A stretch of 6,346 nt of DNA from an uncultured Thermomicrobiales bacterium (GCA_902806365.1 CADCWJ010000479.1:1-6346), one strand, 5' to 3'. Shown: positions 1 through 5,572, counted from the first letter of the stretch. Numbers and translations: made by a program. Notes: generated from the letters alone by a model not told the origin.

Positions 1-638
1 GGCGCGGCGCGGGCGATCGCGGTGATCCAGGCACTTGGGGCGCCATAGAGATGGCCGGTTCGTGACTCCAGACGATCCAGCACGAACCCGTCGGCGAGGC
101 AGGCCCGGGCATAGGCGTCCGAAAAGAAGTGACGAACCTTGCCATCGAGGGCGAACATGTCCCGCTCGGTCTCGATACCCCTGCCGTGGAGTGGATCCTG
201 GTCCGACTTGCAGGCGAACATCAAAATCCCATCGGACCGCAGCACACGGTGAATCTCTTCAAAGATGCGTCTGGTCACCGCGTCGGTGAAATAGTGCAGC
301 GTGAGATGGGCGTAGACGACATCGAACGCAGCAGCGGCGAACGGGAACGGCTCGTCGATCCGCATGTGCTGGAACATGAGGCGAGGTTGGCCGGCGTGAC
401 GCCGGGAATTACGCTCGATCACGCCGGCGACGAAGTCGGTTGCCGTCACCTCATGCCCGAGGGAGGCGAATGCGGCCGCGTCGGCCCCCTGGCCGCATCC
501 GAGCTCCAGGATCCGTGCGCCTGGCGGGACGAGCGGCGCGCACTCCCCGAAGAACGCCGATGTCTCGGAGCTCGTGCCATTCTCGTGCGCCCAGGCCTGG
601 GACCAAAGCCTCTGTTGATCCGGCGGCTGGCGGGTCAT
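1..638 (-). CDS. Class I SAM-dependent methyltransferase, C-terminus cut by window edge
   Basis: The 212 visible residues form a class I (Rossmann-fold) methyltransferase of the Methyltransf_11/25 type. The glycine-rich SAM-binding motif I, ILELGCGQG, is at residues 43-51. The strand-2 acidic residue follows at about 68 (TATDF), and the post-II/III stretch FDVVYAHLTLHYF is at 105-117. A second-half segment, IHRVLRSDGILMF at about 129-141, is typical of small-molecule methyltransferases. There is no signal peptide or membrane segment, so it should be cytosolic. The ATG at 638 overlaps the TGA of the upstream peroxiredoxin-like gene in an ATGA junction and has no clear Shine-Dalgarno of its own, so translation is probably coupled. 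The substrate cannot be read from the sequence. The 3' end lies beyond position 1, but the family is usually about 200-260 aa, so most of it is present. The fold assignment is firm; the role is unknown. Confidence 0.9.
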   Translation of the reverse strand, partial: MTRQPPDQQRLWSQAWAHENGTSSETSAFFGECAPLVPPGARILELGCGQGADAAAFASLGHEVTATDFVAGVIERNSRRHAGQPRLMFQHMRIDEPFPFAAAAFDVVYAHLTLHYFTDAVTRRIFEEIHRVLRSDGILMFACKSDQDPLHGRGIETERDMFALDGKVRHFFSDAYARACLADGFVLDRLESRTGHLYGAPSAWITAIARAA

Positions 639-1240
639 CGCGCGGCGGTCAGCGCTTCCGCGGCGGCGAGCAGCGCGGTGGCGGACGGGATATCGCTCAT
701 GAGCCGGGGCCGGGTCGCGGAGCGGACGATACCGTCGTGGTCGATCAGAAACTGCCCCTGGAGCTGAAGCGGATTGCCGCTCGATGTTCGGGGCAGGAAC
801 CCCTTCGCCGCGGCCCGAACGCCGCCGGCGATGACCCGTGGATCGAGCAGGGAGCGGACAGGCGCCTGGCCAAGGCCATAGTCCCGGTAAGCGGTGCGGT
901 CCCGATCGGTCAGCACGGGGTCGGCCAGGCCGAGCTCGTCGATGAACGCGGCGGCCTCGGCTGGCGTGCCGGGTCCGATCATCACGATCTCCACCCCGGC
1001 CGCCCCGAACGCGTCTCGGCGCTGGTGCAGCGCTTGAGCGTGCTCCTTGCAGAAGGGGCAGCCGAAATGGCGCAGGAAGATCAGCGCAAGCCCGGTTCGC
1101 GATTCCAGCCAGAACGACGAGAGCGTGACAGGTGCGTTGTCGACGGCCAGGATCGTCGCATCCGGGGCAGCGTCCCCCGGTTCGACCAGAGGTGCGTGCC
1201 GGGTGGCGGTTTGAGGAGCGGGAGTGGTCGTGGAGGTCAT
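635..1240 (-). CDS. Peroxiredoxin-like AhpC/TSA (thioredoxin-fold) protein
   Basis: This 201-aa protein has a thioredoxin-like fold of the AhpC/TSA type and is closest by motif to the peroxiredoxin-like PRXL2/AhpC-TSA_2 group. After a roughly 16-residue Thr/Ala/Pro-rich tail it reads PGDAAPD (21-27), then LALIFLRHFGCPFCKEH (51-67). The CPFC pair C61/C64 sits at the N-end of a helix, where the redox-active cysteines of this fold lie. A late strand QGQFLIDHDGIVR (161-173) matches the usual peroxiredoxin core end. It probably reduces peroxides or acts as a thiol oxidoreductase in the cytosol; substrate and electron donor are unknown. I chose the ATG at 1240 because AAGAAGG lies 7 bases upstream. 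The frame stays open to 1300, but the extra 20 residues lack a ribosome site and overlap a palindromic candidate operator. The stop overlaps the methyltransferase start. The LCP gene ends 87 bases upstream on the same strand. Confidence 0.9.
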   Translation of the reverse strand: MTSTTTPAPQTATRHAPLVEPGDAAPDATILAVDNAPVTLSSFWLESRTGLALIFLRHFGCPFCKEHAQALHQRRDAFGAAGVEIVMIGPGTPAEAAAFIDELGLADPVLTDRDRTAYRDYGLGQAPVRSLLDPRVIAGGVRAAAKGFLPRTSSGNPLQLQGQFLIDHDGIVRSATRPRLMSDIPSATALLAAAEALTAAR

Positions 1241-1277
1241 GGGACAACCTTCTTGATGAATGGCGCCGACTGGGCAC

Positions 1278-1291
1278 GGAACGATCGTTCC
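1278..1291. promoter_or_regulatory. 14-bp perfect palindrome, candidate operator before the peroxiredoxin-like gene
   Basis: GGAACGATCGTTCC is a perfect inverted repeat lying 38-51 bases upstream of the leftward ATG at 1240, in the 87-base gap after the LCP gene. On the minus strand a TTGGCA (1310-1305) is followed after 18 bases by GATCGT (1286-1281), a weak promoter-like pair whose -10 would lie inside the palindrome, as expected for a repressor site. This is inference. A 14-bp palindrome is expected about 0.4 times by chance in a window this size, so position is the main argument. Confidence 0.35.
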
Positions 1292-1327
1292 CTGGCGCAA
1301 CAGATGCCAAGGGGCGCCACCGCTGGG

Positions 1328-3316
1328 TCAGGTGCCGCTGGCGTCATCCTCCACCGGCGAGTCGGACGCTGGCGCGGCATCGGTTCCGTCGGTGCCATCC
1401 GGCCCGGTTTCATCGCCAGGGAGGTCACCCGGCTCCGTGCCGGTGGTGCCCGTCGCGTCGGACTCGGGCGTCATCGCCGGATCACCGTCGATCTGCTCCT
1501 GATATTCGTCAAGCTGGAGCTCGACAGCAGCCGGATCGGGCGCGTCGTCACCGAGCGTGATCACGATCGCGTACTCGCTCACATCGTAGTCGTCGAGATT
1601 CGCCCGTGGGGGGGCGGTGCGGTTGGTTCTCTTGTCGCGAGCCTTCGGTGTCGGCGTCGTCCGGGGTGGTGGGGTCACGGTCGACGAGGGAAGGCTGGTG
1701 ACCGTGATCTGATCGGCGCCGACACCGACGAGATTCGTGATCAGGGCCGAGGTTCCGAGATAGTTGCCGGTATCGATGATTGTCGTCTGTTCATGCGAAT
1801 CGTCGTCATCCGCGAGCGCGACATCGACGTTGGTGAACCCGTTCCATTCGAGCACATCGCCGACACGGCCCGCGAGGCCCTCGGTATCGGTGCCGTTGAG
1901 GATCAGGACCGGGAGGTCGTACTCGGGATTCGCGAGCGCCGCACCGGGCGGCCTGATCCGGCTCCCGGCGAAATCGGACAGGATCTTTCCTGTCTCGCTC
2001 CAGTCGGCGACGAGGTAATACGGCTCGTCCGGAAGCTGTTCCTCGAACAGCGATGGCATCAGGGAGTACATCGTGATCCGGTCCCGCGGAATCTCGGCGC
2101 CGAGACGAGCCAGGCTGACGGCGTTGTCGATGCCAATGTCGGTGCGCACGGAATCGCCGAACTGACCGATCAGGGTGGGCAGATCCCCGATCAGGTCGAG
2201 CGTGACGGCCTGGTCGCGCAGTGCGAGCAGCACCTGTTGCTGCCGCTCGGAGCGCCGCTGGTCCCCATCCTGATGGCGCGTCCGGGCATACTGCAGGGTG
2301 GCCTCACCGTCGAGATGCTGCCAGCCGGACGGAAAGTAGACGCGCTGATACTGGAAGTTGTCGGCCGGGTACAGGTCGTCCTTGATCGGGTACGGCACAT
2401 CGAGACTGACGCCGCCGACCGTATCGATCATGCGCACGAAGCCGTCGAAGTCGATCTGCGCGAAATGCGAGACCGGGATCCCGAGATTCGCCTCGATCGT
2501 GCGGATCGTCAGGCCGGCACCCCCTCCCTGAACCTGGTTGAACTCGCCGAGGGCGAAGGCGGCGTTGATCTTGTTGATCCCGTAGCCTGGGATCACGACC
2601 TTGAGATCGCGCGGGATCGAGAGCATCGCCGCCGATTTCGAGACGGGATCGATGTTGACCAGGATCAGGGTGTCGGTCCGCGAGGCGCCATTGATCGAGA
2701 TGTCGACGCCGAGGAGTAGGATCGTGACCGGTTCGGTCCCCGACCACTCCGTATCCGTTTCCTCGGTCGGCGCGGCCACCAGCTCCGGAGTGCCTTCGGC
2801 ATTGAGCGCGGCCACGAACGCCGACCGCTCACGCTCGACGGAATCCACCTTGACCTCGCGGTAGGCGGTAACGCTCTTGAACACCACCGGCCCCAGGATG
2901 ATCAGCAGGGCCATAACCGTGATTGCCGGTATGCCTGTCGCTACCCAGAACCATGGCCGGTGAAGCAGGCGGCGCCTGGCGACGAAGACAACGGTCGAAG
3001 GGGGCGCGGCGGGCACCGGCGGGGACGCCGGTGCCTCCGGCGGAGCCGCTCCCGCCTGATCCCGGGATGGGCGTGGAACAGCTCCATCGTCTCCCCAGCC
3101 ACCCGCAAGCGCCGCGGCAAAGGCCAGCCCGACAGGAGGGCTGGTGCGAGGGCCCTGACGGTACGTGGCGTAACGGCGCGCGCGGTCCGGTCGCTGCGGG
3201 GTTGCCGGCCGGACCGACCGCCGTCCGCGATGGCGCCGCCGCTGAACCCGGAAATAATCGCCCGGCGATTCCGGTGAGGAGCCCATCGATGCGTCATTGA
3301 GGGGGTCGTCAGTCAT
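1328..3316 (-). CDS. LCP (LytR-CpsA-Psr) family cell-wall glycopolymer ligase with LytR_C domain
   Basis: The 662-aa product is a membrane-anchored LCP protein. This family moves lipid-linked glycopolymers (teichoic acid, capsule, arabinogalactan-like) onto peptidoglycan outside the membrane. Residues 1-115 are an Arg/Pro/Ala-rich cytoplasmic tail. One membrane helix lies at about 121-146. The LCP domain spans about 195-370 and shows the conserved phosphate-binding arginines and acids: SRTDT (R213, D215), SIPRD (R236, D237), INKIN (247-251), HLDGE (335-339) and YARTRHQDGDQRR (R345, R347, D352). A LytR_C domain starts at VLILNGTDTEGLAGRV (470-485) and seems to end at EYAIVITLGDD (581-591), split by a Pro/Thr/Arg-rich insert at about 549-573. 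An acidic Thr/Gly/Asp tail covers 610-662. An in-frame TGA lies 6 bases before this ATG, so the start is here or later (M11 is possible); neither ATG has a Shine-Dalgarno. It reads away from dcd. Family is certain, start is not. Confidence 0.93.
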   Translation of the reverse strand: MTDDPLNDASMGSSPESPGDYFRVQRRRHRGRRSVRPATPQRPDRARRYATYRQGPRTSPPVGLAFAAALAGGWGDDGAVPRPSRDQAGAAPPEAPASPPVPAAPPSTVVFVARRRLLHRPWFWVATGIPAITVMALLIILGPVVFKSVTAYREVKVDSVERERSAFVAALNAEGTPELVAAPTEETDTEWSGTEPVTILLLGVDISINGASRTDTLILVNIDPVSKSAAMLSIPRDLKVVIPGYGINKINAAFALGEFNQVQGGGAGLTIRTIEANLGIPVSHFAQIDFDGFVRMIDTVGGVSLDVPYPIKDDLYPADNFQYQRVYFPSGWQHLDGEATLQYARTRHQDGDQRRSERQQQVLLALRDQAVTLDLIGDLPTLIGQFGDSVRTDIGIDNAVSLARLGAEIPRDRITMYSLMPSLFEEQLPDEPYYLVADWSETGKILSDFAGSRIRPPGAALANPEYDLPVLILNGTDTEGLAGRVGDVLEWNGFTNVDVALADDDDSHEQTTIIDTGNYLGTSALITNLVGVGADQITVTSLPSSTVTPPPRTTPTPKARDKRTNRTAPPRANLDDYDVSEYAIVITLGDDAPDPAAVELQLDEYQEQIDGDPAMTPESDATGTTGTEPGDLPGDETGPDGTDGTDAAPASDSPVEDDASGT

Positions 3317-3718
3317 CGATCACGTTTGCAAGTGCCTGGCGAGGGCGGCGTGCCGCGAGCTCGTAGCGGATATCACGGTTGCCAATCAACGCCATCGGGG
3401 TGGATTCGGCAGCCGGTTGGGGGATTCTTGCGATGCCGGTAATCCGGGAGAGAAGCGTTACGACCTGGCGAGTCTACCATGCAGCAGTCGACGGTTGGCA
3501 CGGCGTCGGGCGTCGGGATGTCCCGGTCCGGAGGAGTCGCGAAGTGATGTGAATGGCCGAGGCGATGAGCGTGAACGCCACAGGTGGGACCCTGCCCGTA
3601 CACTATGCGTGGTAGCGCCATGATGGCCCTGGCGCCCGGGGTCCCGCCTTGGGCGGAGATCGCTCTCCACCACCTCTATCTTTATGTCACATTCGGGAAT
3701 TGCGGGGAATGGCACGGC
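3317..3718. other. Gene-free stretch between divergent LCP gene and dcd
   Basis: These 402 bases should hold the promoters of the leftward LCP gene and rightward dcd. The open frames that cross it have no family motifs or ribosome sites that I can recognise. I find no tRNA, no terminator with a T-run and no convincing -35/-10 pair on either strand. A small hairpin is visible at 3644-3656 (CCGCC/GGCGG with a three-base loop), about 60 bases before the dcd start, with no T-run after it; its meaning is unknown. Confidence 0.5.
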
Positions 3719-4327
3719 ATGGTTCTCTCCGATCGCGACATCATCTCCGCCCTCGAATCGGGCCGGATCAGGATCGACCCTGCGCCGGACCTCGCTACGC
3801 AGCTTGGGTCGGTCTCGGTCGATTTCCGGCTCGGCACGACCTTCATGGTCTTCGAGCACAGCCGGTTCAGCTACATCGATCCTCGCCATCCGCAGTCGAT
3901 CGGTGACGCGATGCGGACCATCGAGGTCCCATTCGACGAATCGTTCATCATGCAACCGGGCGACTTCGCGCTTGCCTCGACGATGGAGAGCCTCGAACTG
4001 CCGGACGACCTGCTCGGTCGGCTCGAGGGCCGGTCCAGCATTGCGCGGCTCGGGATCACGGTGCATTCAACGGCGGCGGTGTTCGAGCCGGGCTGGATCG
4101 GCACGGCGACGATGGAGCTCAGCAACCTGGGCCGGATGGCGGTCGCCCTCTACCCCGGCATGCGAATCTGCGCATTCTCCTTCGAGCGGGTCTCATCTCC
4201 CGTCCTGACTCCGTACCGGACGAAGGTGAACAACAAGTACGCCGGGCAATCGGCACCTCGCGCGAGTCAGCTTTCGGAAGAGAACCGGCGGGTCACCTCC
4301 TCCGCGGACGATCTGCCGGACGGTTGA
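3719..4327 (+). CDS. dcd: dCTP deaminase
   Basis: The 202-aa product belongs to the dCTP deaminase/dUTPase trimeric family. It converts dCTP to dUTP, feeding dTMP synthesis in the cytosol. The N-terminus MVLSDRDIISALESGRIRID (1-20) matches the family start. SVSVDFRLGTTF is at 31-42 and LEGRSSIARLG at 102-112 carries the nucleotide-binding Arg/Ser residues. HSTAAVFEPGW is at 116-126, and METLSN-type TMELSN at 131-136 supplies the catalytic glutamate (E133, aligned with E. coli E138). KYAGQ (173-177) is the C-terminal nucleotide-covering segment. Length fits (E. coli 193 aa). The ATG at 3719 is chosen because the family begins here and GGGGAA lies 9 bases upstream; the frame is open back to 3584, but those residues match nothing. 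Odd point: the usual TAHRIDPGW or TAGFIDPGF reads TAAVFEPGW. I cannot tell whether it is deaminase-only or a bifunctional deaminase-dUTPase. A parS site follows the stop directly. Confidence 0.95.
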   Translation: MVLSDRDIISALESGRIRIDPAPDLATQLGSVSVDFRLGTTFMVFEHSRFSYIDPRHPQSIGDAMRTIEVPFDESFIMQPGDFALASTMESLELPDDLLGRLEGRSSIARLGITVHSTAAVFEPGWIGTATMELSNLGRMAVALYPGMRICAFSFERVSSPVLTPYRTKVNNKYAGQSAPRASQLSEENRRVTSSADDLPDG

Positions 4328-4343
4328 TGTTTCACGTGAAACG
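4328..4343. promoter_or_regulatory. parS site 1 (ParB binding), one mismatch
   Basis: TGTTTCACGTGAAACG matches the 16-bp parS consensus TGTTTCACGTGAAACA at 15 of 16 positions, with the inner 14-bp palindrome intact. It begins at the base after the TGA of dcd. Unlike the other two sites it is not extended into a longer palindrome, so it is unlikely to act as a terminator. ParB would load here and spread to form the partition complex with ParA and SMC. Confidence 0.9.
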
Positions 4344-4365
4344 GCCATCCGTACGATGCACGTCA

Positions 4366-4395
4366 TGGACAGCGTCGCGGGGGCCGGTCGATAAT
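4366..4395 (+). promoter_or_regulatory. Candidate sigma-70-type promoter for the 4452 gene
   Basis: TGGACA (4366-4371) and GATAAT (4390-4395) each match the housekeeping -35 and -10 consensus at 5 of 6 positions, with an 18-base spacer. Transcription would start near 4402, giving a leader of about 50 bases to the GTG at 4452. This suggests the small gene has its own promoter downstream of parS site 1 and need not depend on read-through from dcd. Predicted by eye only. Confidence 0.5.
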
Positions 4396-4451
4396 CGGCG
4401 CAGTGCCTCGCCGCACACCGGCACACCGGCCGCCGCTCAGGAGAGATGATC

Positions 4452-4838
4452 GTGACCGTAGAAGGCCTGACAGGGATTCGCGACCGGGTTCTGCCGATGT
4501 TCCAGATCGCCGCCGAGCAATACCGCCAGCGCGTGCCCGAGGGGTATCCGAATGTAAGCGATCATCCCGAGCAGGGCATGATCGGCCTCGAGATCGATCC
4601 CAATCATGCCTTGTACATCACGACCGATGGCGACGCGATATTCGCCGAGATGTACCGGCGCAGCCCGCGAACCGACAACCGTGCCGGGGCCGGTCGCCAG
4701 AAGCAGTCTGGCCTTCCGGTTACCGATCAGCGCCCGCTCTCGCCCGATGTTAGCGATCAGACGCTCCGGAATCTCATTGCCGAGATGATGTCCCACTTCA
4801 ATTCGCAACAGGGGTTGCTCTACATCACGGACGACTGA
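4452..4838 (+). CDS. Small protein of unknown function
   Basis: I do not recognise this 128-aa protein. It has no signal peptide, membrane helix or cysteine pair, so it is probably cytosolic. Visible layout: a likely helix (about 5-27), two or three strands (GMIGLEIDP 42-50, ALYITTDGD 53-61, AIFAEMYRR 62-70), a polar Arg/Gly/Gln-rich linker (71-97), and a C-terminal amphipathic helix (DQTLRNLIAEMMSHF, 102-116) ending in LLYITDD. The repeated LYITTDG/LYITDD wording at about 55-60 and 123-128 is notable. Start choice: AGGAG (4439-4443) lies only 2 bases before an ATG at 4446 but 8 bases before the GTG at 4452, so GTG is preferred; the ATG would add two residues. It has its own candidate promoter. 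It sits between dcd and convergent ndk, both in nucleotide metabolism, but no functional link can be shown. A 52-bp palindrome follows 24 bases after the stop. Confidence 0.75.
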   Translation: MTVEGLTGIRDRVLPMFQIAAEQYRQRVPEGYPNVSDHPEQGMIGLEIDPNHALYITTDGDAIFAEMYRRSPRTDNRAGAGRQKQSGLPVTDQRPLSPDVSDQTLRNLIAEMMSHFNSQQGLLYITDD

Positions 4839-4862
4839 CACGATTTGTGACCAAATGGAATA

Positions 4863-4914
4863 CACAAGGGCAACGGGCGGTGTTTCACGTGAAACACCGC
4901 CCGTTGCCCTTGTG
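4863..4914. terminator. 52-bp perfect palindrome, likely bidirectional terminator with parS at its centre
   Basis: Every base from 4863 to 4914 pairs with its mirror about the centre 4888/4889: 26 bp per arm with no mismatch. It lies between convergent genes, 24 bases after the stop of the 4452 gene and 23 bases after the stop of ndk. As RNA from either strand it would fold into a long hairpin with a very tight loop at CACGTG. On the leftward side the hairpin is followed by TATTCCATTT, mildly T-rich; on the rightward side there is no T-run. Terminator function is inferred from position and stem stability. Confidence 0.7.
4881..4896. promoter_or_regulatory. parS site 2 (ParB binding), exact consensus
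   Basis: TGTTTCACGTGAAACA is an exact match to the bacterial parS consensus, bound by ParB as a dimer clamp. It forms the middle of the 52-bp palindrome between the convergent 4452 gene and ndk, 553 bases from parS site 1. Confidence 0.95.
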
Positions 4915-4937
4915 CGCGCTCGTTCACCCGGACGTGG

Positions 4938-5399
4938 TTACGCCTCGACGATCCAAGGATCGATCGCGCGCTGGTACACCAGTGCGGCGTCAGCGTCGAA
5001 GAAGATGCCCACTTCCCTTGCGGCGCTCTCGACACTGTCCGAGGCATGGACCAGGTTGCGCCCGACCGTCAGCCCGAAGTCGCCCCGGATCGTCCCCGGT
5101 ACGGCCTCGGCCGGACGTGTCGCGCCGTTCATCGTCCGCACCACACCGATCGCATCCGGTCCTTCCAGAATCAGGACAACCGAGGGAGACGACGTGATGT
5201 AGTCGACGAGACCGGCGAAGAAGGGCTTGCCCTCATGCTCGGCGTAGTGCCGCTCGGCCGTCTCGCGGGACACGACCTCGAGCTTGAGCGCGACGATCCG
5301 CAACCCGCGCCGTTCATATCGCGCCAGTATCTCGCCGGTCAGCCCGCGCTGCACCGCGTCCGGCTTGATGATGACCAAAGATCGTTGATTGTCCGCCAC
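4938..5399 (-). CDS. ndk: Nucleoside diphosphate kinase
   Basis: The 153-aa product is a complete NDP kinase, transferring the gamma-phosphate of ATP to NDPs and dNDPs through a phosphohistidine. Counting from the GTG at 5399: SLVIIKPDAVQRG (7-19, with K12), EGKPFF (56-61), R88, T94 in MNGATRP, IRGDFG (104-109, with R105), and the active-site signature NLVHASDS (115-122) with catalytic H118. Start choice: AGGAG is 1 base before an ATG at 5408 and 10 bases before the GTG at 5399. The GTG also leaves the usual short lead before the LVIIKPD strand, so I prefer it, but the ATG (three residues longer) is possible. The frame is open further back to 5516; those residues do not match the family. It converges on the 4452 gene. 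Upstream are two dyads and the terminator that ends the E2 unit, so ndk should have its own promoter in 5400-5516. Confidence 0.96.
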   Translation of the reverse strand: MADNQRSLVIIKPDAVQRGLTGEILARYERRGLRIVALKLEVVSRETAERHYAEHEGKPFFAGLVDYITSSPSVVLILEGPDAIGVVRTMNGATRPAEAVPGTIRGDFGLTVGRNLVHASDSVESAAREVGIFFDADAALVYQRAIDPWIVEA

Positions 5400-5422
5400 C
5401 CGTGCCATTCTCCTCGTGTTTC

Positions 5423-5436
5423 CGATTGACCAATCG
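5423..5436. promoter_or_regulatory. Dyad in the ndk leader
   Basis: CGATTG and CAATCG are separated by two bases, giving a compact inverted repeat 15-28 bases before the ATG at 5408. A second perfect dyad, CCATCGCGATGG, lies at 5453-5464. Either could be a regulator site in the ndk upstream region or chance; no clear -35/-10 pair was found to anchor them. Confidence 0.25.
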
Positions 5437-5516
5437 CCGGTACGTGCCATCCCCATCGCGATGGCCCAATCATCAAGCATAGACCGCCGCCCGTGCCGGC
5501 GCTGCGGCAGCCCCAC

Positions 5517-5551
5517 AAAAAGCCGGGATGTTTCACGTGAAACATCCCGGC
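5517..5551 (-). terminator. Intrinsic terminator with parS in its stem
   Basis: Bases 5522-5551 form a perfect 30-bp palindrome (15 bp per arm, outer half GCCGGGAT/ATCCCGGC). Read leftward, it is followed by TTTTT (5521-5517). This is the standard form of a Rho-independent terminator: GC-rich lower stem, tight loop and T-run. It starts 21 bases after the stop of the leftward small membrane gene, so it ends the E2/membrane-protein transcript before ndk. Confidence 0.85.
5529..5544. promoter_or_regulatory. parS site 3 (ParB binding), exact consensus
   Basis: TGTTTCACGTGAAACA again matches the parS consensus exactly. It makes up the upper stem and loop of the terminator between the small membrane gene and ndk, 648 bases from parS site 2. 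ParB bound here as DNA and the hairpin formed as RNA would use the same sequence. Confidence 0.95.
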
Positions 5552-5572
5552 CATCATCGTCACGCGTTCAGC

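Noticed and set aside
1293..1319. Hairpin TGGCGC/GCGCCA after the LCP stop as a terminator
   Set aside because: Only 6 bp with a 15-base loop and no T-run on the leftward side.
440..2719. Very long rightward open frame (759 codons) opposite the peroxiredoxin-like and LCP genes
   Set aside because: It is an antisense shadow in GC-rich DNA: no family motifs, and the opposite strand encodes clear LCP and peroxiredoxin-like proteins.
3297..3623. Small protein genes on either strand in the LCP-dcd gap
   Set aside because: The frames lack ribosome sites and recognisable motifs, and overlap each other on both strands.
3644..3656. CCGCC/GGCGG triloop hairpin upstream of dcd as a riboswitch or attenuator
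   Set aside because: Five base pairs, no T-run and no recognisable riboswitch core.
3584..3718. Possible 45-residue N-terminal extension of dCTP deaminase
   Set aside because: The frame is open, but the family begins at the MVLSDRDI segment, and GGGGAA lies 9 bases before the ATG at 3719.
5409..5516. N-terminal extension of Ndk to 5516
   Set aside because: The extra residues match nothing in the family, and AGGAG sits at 5413-5409 immediately before the chosen start region.
4847..5563. Short frames containing FHVKH or VSRET peptides at the parS sites
   Set aside because: These peptides are just the translation of the parS palindrome and do not indicate related proteins.
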